A DNA stretch of 64,000 bases from Desulfobacterium sp. Lineage in GTDB: Bacteria > Desulfobacterota > Desulfobacteria > Desulfobacterales > Desulfobacteraceae. The translations under genes were made by a program, and so were the position numbers. The stretch lies in assembly GCA_016342325.1 (NCBI GenBank), contig JAEINR010000013.1, positions 1-64,000 on the forward strand, in the 5' to 3' direction. Under the pieces are notes generated by a model. It was not told the origin of the DNA and did no database searches. It saw nothing but the letters and a program-made list of their open reading frames with translations. Positions 1-6,549 of this stretch are shown here, in pieces (positions within the stretch are counted from its first letter, which is position 1; each line of letters opens with the position of its first letter).

Positions 1-117
1 GAATGCTCAGCAGGAATGCTCAGCAGGAATGCTCAGCAGGAATGCTCAGCAGGAATGCTCAGCAGGAATGCTCAGCAGGAATGCTCAGCAAAAATGCTCA
101 GCAAAAATGCTCAGCAA
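1..117. repeat. 13-bp tandem repeat, about nine copies
   Basis: A 13-base unit, GAATGCTCAGCAG, is repeated head to tail from the first base of the window. Six copies are identical, and the last three drift to AAATGCTCAGCAA. The array is cut by the left edge, so its true length is unknown. It lies downstream of the minus-strand TetR gene. Because 13 is not a multiple of three, it reads through all frames, and the small ORFs here are repeat translations rather than genes. Confidence 0.95.
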
Positions 118-162
118 AAATTGTCCCGGATGCTTGACTTGGGTTTGCTCCGGGAGCGGGGA

Positions 163-834
163 TCAGGGGGCCAGGGCTTTTCTGATGAACAGCATGATTC
201 CCCGGACCATTTTCTCGTCGTTGTCCAGGGCATCCTCGCCCACAAAAATTTTCAACCGCTGGGCAAAATAGTCGGAGGCATAGGCGTACTGGAGCATGAC
301 GATGAGGTTGTCGATGCAGAATGCTCCCACACACGGATCAATGGATGATGAGACGATCCCCTGGTCCTGGGCCTCCTTGATCAACCGGTGGTAGAGTCCG
401 GCCGTGATGGTCTCAAGCTGGTTGGAGAGTTTGCTTGAGAGGTGGCTGAGTCCCTGGGAGGTGATGTCCAGGTATATCTGGTTCAGCTCGGTGTGGAGCC
501 TTGCGTATTTCTGGACCGCCCGGATCAGGGTCTCGATCTTGTGGAAAATGTCTCCCTCCTGGGCGGCAACGGTATTAACCACTTCTGCGATCACCTCGTA
601 GCCCTGGTCGTTTACCGTCAGGAACAGGTCCTCCTTGGCGGAGAAGTAGTTGTACATGGAGCCGATGCTGATGCCGGCCTTTTTGGCAATGACATTGATG
701 TTTGCCGCAGTAAATCCCATGGCGGCAAACTCCTTGGCCGCCGCCCCGAGAATTCGTTCTTGCTTCTCCTTTGGGATCTTGTCAAATGCGGGTTTGCAGT
801 GTCTCTTTCTCTCCATGGTCTGAAACTCCTCCAT
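163..834 (-). CDS. TetR/AcrR-family transcriptional regulator
   Basis: A 223-residue one-domain repressor. An N-terminal helix-turn-helix lies at about residues 25-70 (ILGAAAKEFAAMGF, then ISIGSMYNYFSAKEDLF), followed by an all-helical ligand domain without a recognisable ligand signature. Two starts are possible: the ATG at 834 has AAAGGAG just upstream, and an in-frame ATG seven codons in follows GGAGGAG, so the first six residues are uncertain. The gene diverges from the SCP2/aminotransferase/transketolase operon and shares its control region, which carries a perfect 7-4-7 palindrome. The family usually represses its own gene and a divergent operon until a small ligand binds. That it controls this operon is inference from position. 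Confidence 0.9.
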   Translation of the reverse strand: MEEFQTMERKRHCKPAFDKIPKEKQERILGAAAKEFAAMGFTAANINVIAKKAGISIGSMYNYFSAKEDLFLTVNDQGYEVIAEVVNTVAAQEGDIFHKIETLIRAVQKYARLHTELNQIYLDITSQGLSHLSSKLSNQLETITAGLYHRLIKEAQDQGIVSSSIDPCVGAFCIDNLIVMLQYAYASDYFAQRLKIFVGEDALDNDEKMVRGIMLFIRKALAP

Positions 835-941
835 TGCGCTCCTTTTTCCGGTACTGGTGTTGTGGTCAGGTCGGCATCATAGACCATTTGAAAAAAACGA
901 GTCAACTACTATCCTGTCCTGAACAGTGTTTATTTTTCCAC

Positions 942-970
942 TTGACAACCCGTTAAAATCGGTTAATAGT
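942..970 (+). promoter_or_regulatory. Candidate sigma-70 promoter of the SCP2/transketolase operon
   Basis: TTGACA at 942-947 and AATAGT (4 of 6 consensus bases) at 965-970, spaced 17 bp. The predicted start point would fall inside the palindrome at 976-993, the usual geometry for steric repression. Confidence 0.5.
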
Positions 971-975
971 GATTG

Positions 976-993
976 TGAGTGACTGCTCACTCA
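976..993. promoter_or_regulatory. Candidate TetR operator palindrome
   Basis: TGAGTGA at 976-982 and its exact reverse complement TCACTCA at 987-993 are separated by CTGC. This is a perfect 7-4-7 palindrome immediately downstream of the candidate -10 box and between the divergent regulator and operon. TGA(G/A)TGA half-sites are common in TetR-family operators. Assignment to the adjacent TetR is inference. Confidence 0.6.
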
Positions 994-1071
994 GAACCGT
1001 TTGGTCTATTTAATTTAATCGTGAGTGTATGAATCGTGCGTGTAACCATCCAAGGAACCCGGAGACGAGCG

Positions 1072-1833
1072 ATGAACCATGAAAAGATCAAAGCCCTCTT
1101 GAACATGAATGCGGTGATGAAAAACCTTGAGGAACTTGTCCGACTTGACAGCCAGGTGGCCGAACAGGTAAAAGATCTCGATTTTGCCATGGAGTTCTCA
1201 ACCCTGTTCGGGCCCAAATGCTCTGTGGAGTTCAAGGCCGGACAATGCAGGGTCAGGCCAGGAAAACACGCTAGTCCCCGGATCAGGCTTCTTTGTTTCT
1301 CTTCCGCCCATTTCAACCGTGTCATGGAGGGAAAATCCAACCCGATTCCCGTGAAGGGAATCCGATTTTTGAAATTTCTTTCCACGGAATTTCCCAAGAT
1401 AACCGACCGGCTCGAGTATTATCTAAAGCCCGATGGCGCAAAGCTTGCTGATCCCGAGTATCTCAAAATCAACACCCGGTTTACATTGAATACCGCGATG
1501 AACGCCGTGAAGTTTTTGGCCATTCACGATCCCCTTGGAAAGTTCAACAGGGCTCACATCCCTACGGGGACGGTTCAGTTCCAGGTGTTGCCCGATGGCC
1601 CTTCGGCTGTTTTGCACTTTGACGGCGATACCATTGAGGTGTCGGACCAACCCTGTGCCAGTCCCTCGGCTGTACTGCTCTTCAAGGACGAACAGACGGC
1701 AAACGATCTGCTGAACGGAAATTGTGATGCCTTTGCCGCCCTTGCCACCGGGGACGTGAAGATGAAGGGGCGGATCCCCATGATCGAGGCCATCAACCTG
1801 ATTCTCGACAGGATACCCATGTACCTGTCGTAA
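1072..1833 (+). CDS. SCP2-like lipid-binding protein (two SCP2-like halves)
   Basis: A 253-residue soluble protein. The C-terminal half (about 160-253: GTVQFQVLPDG, ALATGDVKMKGRIP, then a final helix) has the layout of a sterol-carrier-protein-2 domain. The N-terminal half (about 30-120: SVEFKAGQCRVRPG, FNRVMEGKSNPIPVKG) looks like a second, more diverged copy. SCP2 domains hold acyl chains, sterols or acyl-CoA in a hydrophobic tunnel. Start: the ATG at 1072 follows GGAG, and the in-frame GTG at 1036 has no ribosome site. It is the first gene of the operon, and the last gene at 5161 is a paralogue with the same organisation. The ligand cannot be told from sequence. Confidence 0.75.
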   Translation: MNHEKIKALLNMNAVMKNLEELVRLDSQVAEQVKDLDFAMEFSTLFGPKCSVEFKAGQCRVRPGKHASPRIRLLCFSSAHFNRVMEGKSNPIPVKGIRFLKFLSTEFPKITDRLEYYLKPDGAKLADPEYLKINTRFTLNTAMNAVKFLAIHDPLGKFNRAHIPTGTVQFQVLPDGPSAVLHFDGDTIEVSDQPCASPSAVLLFKDEQTANDLLNGNCDAFAALATGDVKMKGRIPMIEAINLILDRIPMYLS

Positions 1834-1872
1834 TCAACACCAACCAGTGTCAAGCCAAAAGAGGTAGCTGCC

Positions 1873-3102
1873 ATGACAACGACCTATGATTATTCACGGT
1901 CCCAGGAACTCTTCCAGCGGGCCGTCAAGGTGATCCCCTGCGGTGTTCCGGGCCATATGAGTCCCGGGGTGAACGTGCCGCCCGCAGACTATCCCATTTT
2001 CACGGAAAAAGCCAAAGGAGCGATGTTCTACGACCTGGACGGCAATCGCTTCATCGATTATATGTGCGCCTACGGTCCCATGGTGCTGGGGTATAATAAC
2101 CCCCTGGTGGACACTGCGGCAACAGAGCAACTGAAATCTGCGGATCTCACCATGGGGGCTTCCCCCAAGATGGTGGAGCTTGCCGAACTCCTCGTGGACA
2201 TGGTCCCGGTTGCGGACTGGGCTTTTTTTGCCAAGAACGGGGGGGATGTCACCAATTATGCCACCATGATCGCCCGGACCGCCACAAACCGAAAAAAGAT
2301 CGTCATGATCCAAGGGGGATACCACGGGGTCGCTCCCTGGATGCAGCCCCCGGGTCACCACGGCCTTATTGAGGAGGATTATAGTCACATCATCCGAATT
2401 CCCTGGAACGATGTGAATGCCTTTCAACAGGCCGTTGACCAATATCCCGACCAGATCGCCGGATTCATTGCTACCCCCTACCATGTGCCCACGTTTTACG
2501 ATAACGAGTTGCCGAAGGAGGGATACTGGCCCGGGATCGAGCTGATCTGCAGAAAAAATGACATTGTTCTGATCCTGGACGATATCCGTCACGGCTTCCG
2601 GCTTGACATGGGTGGATCCTGTGAATATTTCGGGTTCAAACCCGATCTTATCTGCTTTTGCAAGGCGCTTGCCAATGGGTTTCCCATCTCGGCCCTGGTG
2701 GGCAGGGAGAGCCTGAAACTTGAAGCGGCCAAGATCTTCTACACCGGCAGTTACTGGAATCAGGCCGTTCCCATGGCCGCGGCCATTGCCTGCCTCACCG
2801 AGCTCAAACGGCTCAATGCACCGGCCGTGATGCTGGAAAACGGCGAAAAACTCTTTTCTGCCATGCAGACTATGGCCGCAGGATACGGGTATGACCTTAA
2901 TGTGACCGGTGCCTGGTCCATGCCCAATATCAGGATCACCAACGACGATAGCAACATGCTCCACCAGCAGTGGTGCGCAGAGTGCACCAAGCGGGGGGTC
3001 TTTCTAGCGTCCCACCACAATTTGTTCATGTCCCTTGCCCATGATGAAGCGGTGATCAGCCAGACCCTGGAGATCGTGGACGAGGCGTTCAACGCTCTAT
3101 AA
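1873..3102 (+). CDS. Class III PLP aminotransferase, glutamate-1-semialdehyde aminomutase-like
   Basis: A full-length 409-residue fold-type I PLP enzyme. The Schiff-base lysine is K264 in FCKALANGFP, and the cofactor aspartate sits in LILDDIRHGFR at about 234-243. The usual DEVxTGFR motif is changed to DDIRHGFR. The GGYHG segment at about 148-152 also fits the family. GSA-aminomutase-like members act on amino or keto substrates in tetrapyrrole, aminosugar and secondary-metabolite pathways. Having only transketolase and SCP2-like neighbours, with no hemA, argues against a role in haem synthesis. It may aminate an aldehyde or ketone made by the downstream transketolase, but the substrate is unknown. 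The RBS GAGG lies about 8 bases before ATG. Confidence 0.85.
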   Translation: MTTTYDYSRSQELFQRAVKVIPCGVPGHMSPGVNVPPADYPIFTEKAKGAMFYDLDGNRFIDYMCAYGPMVLGYNNPLVDTAATEQLKSADLTMGASPKMVELAELLVDMVPVADWAFFAKNGGDVTNYATMIARTATNRKKIVMIQGGYHGVAPWMQPPGHHGLIEEDYSHIIRIPWNDVNAFQQAVDQYPDQIAGFIATPYHVPTFYDNELPKEGYWPGIELICRKNDIVLILDDIRHGFRLDMGGSCEYFGFKPDLICFCKALANGFPISALVGRESLKLEAAKIFYTGSYWNQAVPMAAAIACLTELKRLNAPAVMLENGEKLFSAMQTMAAGYGYDLNVTGAWSMPNIRITNDDSNMLHQQWCAECTKRGVFLASHHNLFMSLAHDEAVISQTLEIVDEAFNAL

Positions 3103-3156
3103 ATTGGAGCAAGCTTAGCTTATTGAAACAGCTAAATCGGGCCCCGCAAATCCCGG

Positions 3157-3260
3157 CAATAAGCTAAGTCTGACCCCGTTGAAACGACAATCCCGACAAT
3201 AAGCTAAGTCTGACCCCGTTAAAACAATAATAACGACAATAAGCTAGGCCTGACCCCATT
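3157..3260. repeat. Three direct copies of a palindromic-repeat half-site, 40-bp period
   Basis: A 24-base block beginning CAATAAGCTAAGTCTGACC starts at 3157, 3197 and 3237, exactly 40 bp apart. The third copy carries two changes. The spacers also resemble each other (GAAACGACAATCCCGA). A lone inverted arm, AGCTTAGCTTATTG, sits at 3112-3125. The array fills the gap between the aminotransferase and transketolase genes. The same core recurs as a perfect inverted pair at 53344-53414, so this is a dispersed REP-like family. Confidence 0.9.
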
Positions 3261-3283
3261 ATTATTACTAAAAAGGAGGAACA

Positions 3284-4129
3284 ATGGCATTAACCCAGAC
3301 AGAACTCAGGACCCTTGAACAGATGGCCTGGCAGGTTCGCCGGGACATCATTGATGTCACGGTGTGGGCCGGAGGGGCCCATATCGGCAGTGGCCTGAGC
3401 ATGGTGGATATCCTGGTGACCCTCTACTTTCATATTCTCAATGTGGATCCGGCAAATCCCGATAAACCGGACCGTGACCGGATGGTGGTCAGCAAGGGCC
3501 ATGGCGGGGTGGGCTACGCCCCGGTGCTTGCCAGAAAGGGCTATTTTGATTTTGAGACCCTGAAAACCTTTAATCAGTTTAATTCTCCCTTTGGTATGCA
3601 CCTGGATGGTCGGAAGGTTCGCGGGGTCGATGTTTCCACCGGCTCCCTGGGCCACGGGCTGTCCATGGCCCTGGGGCTTGCCCTGGGTGCCCGGCTCAGG
3701 AACGAATCCTGGTACACCTATTGCCTGCTGGGGGACGGGGAGTGCAACGAGGGATCAGTGTGGGAAGCAGCCATGGCTGCGGCCCATTTCAAGGTTACCA
3801 ATCTTGTCACCATCGTGGACCGGAACCGCCTGATGATCGACGGTGGAACAGAGGAGGTCATGGGGGTTGAGCCCTTTGCGGACAAGTGGAAGGCCTTTGG
3901 TTTCATCACAAAGGAGATCGATGGCCACGACTTCAACCAGATCTGCCAGGCCGTCACCGAAGCCCATGCTGAGGAGCGTGCGCCGGTGCTCATCATCGCC
4001 AACACGAAAAAGGGAAGCGGTGTGGACTACATGGAGGATAATGTGAAGTGGCACTACGGCAGCATGGATTCGACCCTTGCAGACCAGGCAAGGGCCTCTG
4101 TTGACAAGCGATTTAACAGGGTTAACTAA
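3284..4129 (+). CDS. Transketolase, N-terminal (TPP-binding) subunit
   Basis: A 281-residue N-terminal half of a split transketolase. The thiamine-diphosphate/Mg motif is GDGECNEGSVWEAAMAA at about residues 148-164, completed by VTIVDRNRL. The catalytic-site histidine segments GGAHIGSG and SKGHGG are also present. RBS AAAGGAGG lies 6 bases before the ATG. The partner subunit follows after 10 bases. Split transketolases transfer two-carbon ketol units between sugar phosphates. In this anaerobe the pair could serve pentose synthesis, but its place between an aminotransferase and SCP2-like proteins under a TetR regulator suggests a dedicated metabolite pathway (inference). Confidence 0.92.
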   Translation: MALTQTELRTLEQMAWQVRRDIIDVTVWAGGAHIGSGLSMVDILVTLYFHILNVDPANPDKPDRDRMVVSKGHGGVGYAPVLARKGYFDFETLKTFNQFNSPFGMHLDGRKVRGVDVSTGSLGHGLSMALGLALGARLRNESWYTYCLLGDGECNEGSVWEAAMAAAHFKVTNLVTIVDRNRLMIDGGTEEVMGVEPFADKWKAFGFITKEIDGHDFNQICQAVTEAHAEERAPVLIIANTKKGSGVDYMEDNVKWHYGSMDSTLADQARASVDKRFNRVN

Positions 4130-4139
4130 GGAGGATAGC

Positions 4140-5159
4140 ATGGCAGAAGAGGTAACTGGAACCACCTGGACCGTCTATGATGCAAACAGCATGACCCAGG
4201 CGGAGATTTACGGCCATGTGCTGTGCGAACTGGGGGAGGAGAATCCCGATATCGTAGGGCTGTCGGCAGACCTTGCCAAATCAACCAAGATCGGTTTGTT
4301 TGGCGACCGCTTTCCCGAGCGGTTCTTTAACGTGGGAATCGCGGAGCAGAACATGTTCGGCGTGGCAGCAGGTTTAGCCAAGGCAGGACTTCTCCCCTTT
4401 GTTTCGACCATGGCCGCCTTTACCAGCATGCGGGCCTGCGAGCAGGTGAGAACCGATATCTGCTACCAGAACCTGGATTGCAAGATCATCGCTACCCATG
4501 GGGGCATCTCCTTTGGTACTGCGGGCAGCACCCACAACGCCACAGAGGATCTGGCCATCATGCGGGCCATGCCCAACATGACGGTGATTGTGCCGGCGGA
4601 CGGCATTGAGACCGCCAACGCAGTCAGGGCCTGTGTGGACCATCCCGGACCCGTTTATATCCGGGTGGGCAGGGGATTTGAGCCCACCTATTATGAGACG
4701 GAAGATTACGGGTTTGAGATCGGCAAGGCGGTTGAACTGAGCCCCGGAACCGACATCACCATCATTGCCTGCGGTGTCACCGTGCTCCAGGCGGCCGAAG
4801 CCGCAAGGGTGCTCAAGGCGGAGGACGGCCTGAGCGTCAGGGTGCTCAACCTTCACACCATCAAGCCCCTGGACGAAGCCGCCATCCTCAGGGCCGTTAC
4901 AGAGACCCGGCGCATCATCACCTTTGAGGACCACAGTGTTATCGGCGGGCTGGGTACCGCTGTCGCCGATGTGATCGCCGCCAGCGGCAAGGGGTGCGCC
5001 TTTGAAAAGGTGGGCATCCCGGACGAGTTTTCCCTTGTGGGGTATCCCGAGGATCTCTACGCCCACTATAAGCTCGATACCAACGGTATCATCGACCGGG
5101 TAAGGGCGGTGATGGGAAAAGATTTTGAAGAGGATGAAAACTGGGATGACGAGGTGTAG
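4140..5159 (+). CDS. Transketolase, C-terminal (pyrimidine-binding) subunit
   Basis: A 339-residue second half of the split enzyme. The Pyr domain (about 15-180) contains FFNVGIAEQNMFGVAAGLA, with the conserved catalytic glutamate, and a THNATEDLAIMRAMPNM segment. The C-terminal domain (about 200-325) contains ITFEDHSVIGGLG. The ATG at 4140 is chosen because AAGGAGG stands directly upstream. The reading frame is open back to 4077, inside the preceding gene. It forms the heteromeric enzyme with the product of 3284-4129. DXS-like C-terminal halves look similar, but the N-terminal partner is of transketolase type. Confidence 0.92.
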   Translation: MAEEVTGTTWTVYDANSMTQAEIYGHVLCELGEENPDIVGLSADLAKSTKIGLFGDRFPERFFNVGIAEQNMFGVAAGLAKAGLLPFVSTMAAFTSMRACEQVRTDICYQNLDCKIIATHGGISFGTAGSTHNATEDLAIMRAMPNMTVIVPADGIETANAVRACVDHPGPVYIRVGRGFEPTYYETEDYGFEIGKAVELSPGTDITIIACGVTVLQAAEAARVLKAEDGLSVRVLNLHTIKPLDEAAILRAVTETRRIITFEDHSVIGGLGTAVADVIAASGKGCAFEKVGIPDEFSLVGYPEDLYAHYKLDTNGIIDRVRAVMGKDFEEDENWDDEV

Positions 5160-5160
5160 G

Positions 5161-5934
5161 ATGGAATCCATTGATAGAACCCGACTTGCGACACGGATCA
5201 TCCTCAGGGCCATCTTCCCGGTGATGAAGGTGGCGGTGGCCGATGATCCCAAGATGAAAAAGCGGTTCCAGGACCTAACCGCCCGGATCCAGTTCCGCAT
5301 TGGCCAGGACGAAGACGGGGCCGTGCTGGTGTTTGACCAGGGACGGCTTGAGATCGAGCAGGGGATCGCAGATGGCGCTGAGATTACTTTTTCCTTCAAG
5401 ACTTATCTGCAATTTAACCGTTTCATGACGGGTAAAACCGTTATTCCGTCAATCAAGGGGTATGGGAAGCCGTTTTTGCTCATCAAGGTGGTCCGGTTAC
5501 TCCTTGGGATGAAGATTCTCATGCCCCAGGTAAAGCCCAGGGATGAGGCCGGACAACGGCTTAAAGTAAAGATGGTGGTCTACATGATCACCACGGCCCT
5601 GAGCCAGTATAATAAGGCCGGGGATCCGGATATGGCGGCCTGGACAAGGAAACAGCCGGACCGGGTCTACCAGATGTCCGTCGCCGGTGAGGAAATCGCG
5701 GCCTATGTCCGGGTAAAGGCGGGTAAGTCAAAGGCCGGAAGGGGACTCTACACCCGGAGACGGCCCTTTGTGCACATGAAGTTCAACGGTGTCGGTGCAG
5801 CCCTTGCCGTGTTTTTGAACGAGGTGCCCTTTGTCGAGGCCGTGGGAAAGGCGTTTGTGACCATCGAAGGCTCCCCTGAGTACGGCTCCAATCTCAATGA
5901 CTTCATGCAGCGCATCCAGGCAATGGTTGTGTGA
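5161..5934 (+). CDS. SCP2-like lipid-binding protein, paralogue of the first operon gene
   Basis: A 257-residue protein with the same two-part plan as the product of 1072-1833. The N-terminal half contains VLVFDQGRLEIEQG and FNRFMTGKTVIPSIKG (compare FNRVMEGKSNPIPVKG). The C-terminal half carries FVHMKFNGVG and KAFVTIEGSPEYGSN. The ATG overlaps the end of a GAGG-TAGG ribosome site one base after the transketolase stop, so translation is probably coupled. It is soluble, with no signal peptide. It may present or hold the hydrophobic substrate or product of the enzymes encoded upstream (inference). Confidence 0.7.
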   Translation: MESIDRTRLATRIILRAIFPVMKVAVADDPKMKKRFQDLTARIQFRIGQDEDGAVLVFDQGRLEIEQGIADGAEITFSFKTYLQFNRFMTGKTVIPSIKGYGKPFLLIKVVRLLLGMKILMPQVKPRDEAGQRLKVKMVVYMITTALSQYNKAGDPDMAAWTRKQPDRVYQMSVAGEEIAAYVRVKAGKSKAGRGLYTRRRPFVHMKFNGVGAALAVFLNEVPFVEAVGKAFVTIEGSPEYGSNLNDFMQRIQAMVV

Positions 5935-6048
5935 CAGAAAAGAAAATACATGCTGCCCTTTGACTCTTCGGCAAAAATGGAGTAAACCCTATACGGGTCG
6001 CTGCAATAAGCCGTTACAGGCTATAACCGCTGGAGAACGAGGGGCATC

Positions 6049-6528
6049 ATGGCATCAAAAATTCCTATGATCACCGTGCCAAAGGAGGAGGCTGTCTTCT
6101 GGATGGACAAACACGGGGTGTGGCACAACGAACACGGCAGGTTTGAACATCCTAAGATGATCAATTATTTCAACGCATCCATCCGCAAGGACGGGAACGG
6201 TTATCATCTCTACCAGTTGAGTGACGATTTTGAGGAAAAGGTATATTTCTGCCATGAGGACACGGCCCTGTTCGTGGTCGACCTGACCCTGGGCCCGGCG
6301 GTTGAACTCCTGTTGAACAACAAGACCCGGATGACCCTCTGCCCGGATGATCTATACAGCTGCAACGACGCCCTCTATGTCCGCACCCCGGACCACAGGA
6401 TCAAATTTAGCGACCGTGCCCTGGTAAAACTGTCCAAATCCATGGAGGATAAGGCGGACGACCTCTTTGTGAACCTGGGCGGTACAAGTTACCTCATCCC
6501 CGATCTTACCCCGGGGGACGACGACTAA
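6049..6528 (+). CDS. Conserved soluble protein, possibly DUF1285-like
   Basis: A 159-residue acidic cytoplasmic protein with no membrane segment or signal peptide. The N-terminal part (HGVWHNEHGRFEHPKMINYF, then a GYHLYQLSD strand and TALFVVDL) resembles the opening of DUF1285 proteins, but the match is from memory and weak. The C-terminal half has no motif I recognise. The ATG follows GAGGGG. It is separated from the SCP2/transketolase operon by 114 bases, so co-transcription is possible but unproven. No function is proposed. Confidence 0.6.
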   Translation: MASKIPMITVPKEEAVFWMDKHGVWHNEHGRFEHPKMINYFNASIRKDGNGYHLYQLSDDFEEKVYFCHEDTALFVVDLTLGPAVELLLNNKTRMTLCPDDLYSCNDALYVRTPDHRIKFSDRALVKLSKSMEDKADDLFVNLGGTSYLIPDLTPGDDD

Positions 6529-6530
6529 CT

Positions 6531-6549
6531 AAGGGGAGGCGGACCCCTT
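6531..6549. terminator. Short hairpin between convergent genes
   Basis: AAGGGG at 6531-6536 pairs with CCCCTT at 6544-6549 around a 7-base loop, between the stops of two converging genes. There is no clear T-run on either side, so termination is only possible. Confidence 0.35.

Noticed and set aside
1-117. Possible CRISPR or coding repeat
   Set aside because: Units are contiguous without spacers, and the 13-base period breaks the reading frame.
1894-2964. 356-codon open frame on the minus strand
   Set aside because: Lies wholly antisense to the class III aminotransferase gene. It is His/Gly-rich with no family features; a shadow of high-GC third positions.
3157-3260. Possible CRISPR array
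   Set aside because: Only three repeats, spacers are themselves similar and short (16 bases), no cas genes; better explained as a REP-like array.
4374-5399. 341-codon open frame on the minus strand
   Set aside because: Antisense to the transketolase C-terminal subunit and the SCP2-like gene; no domain features.
5935-6048. Possible structured leader RNA before the 159-residue protein gene
   Set aside because: Some local complementarity (CCCTATACGGG) but no match to a riboswitch class I can name.
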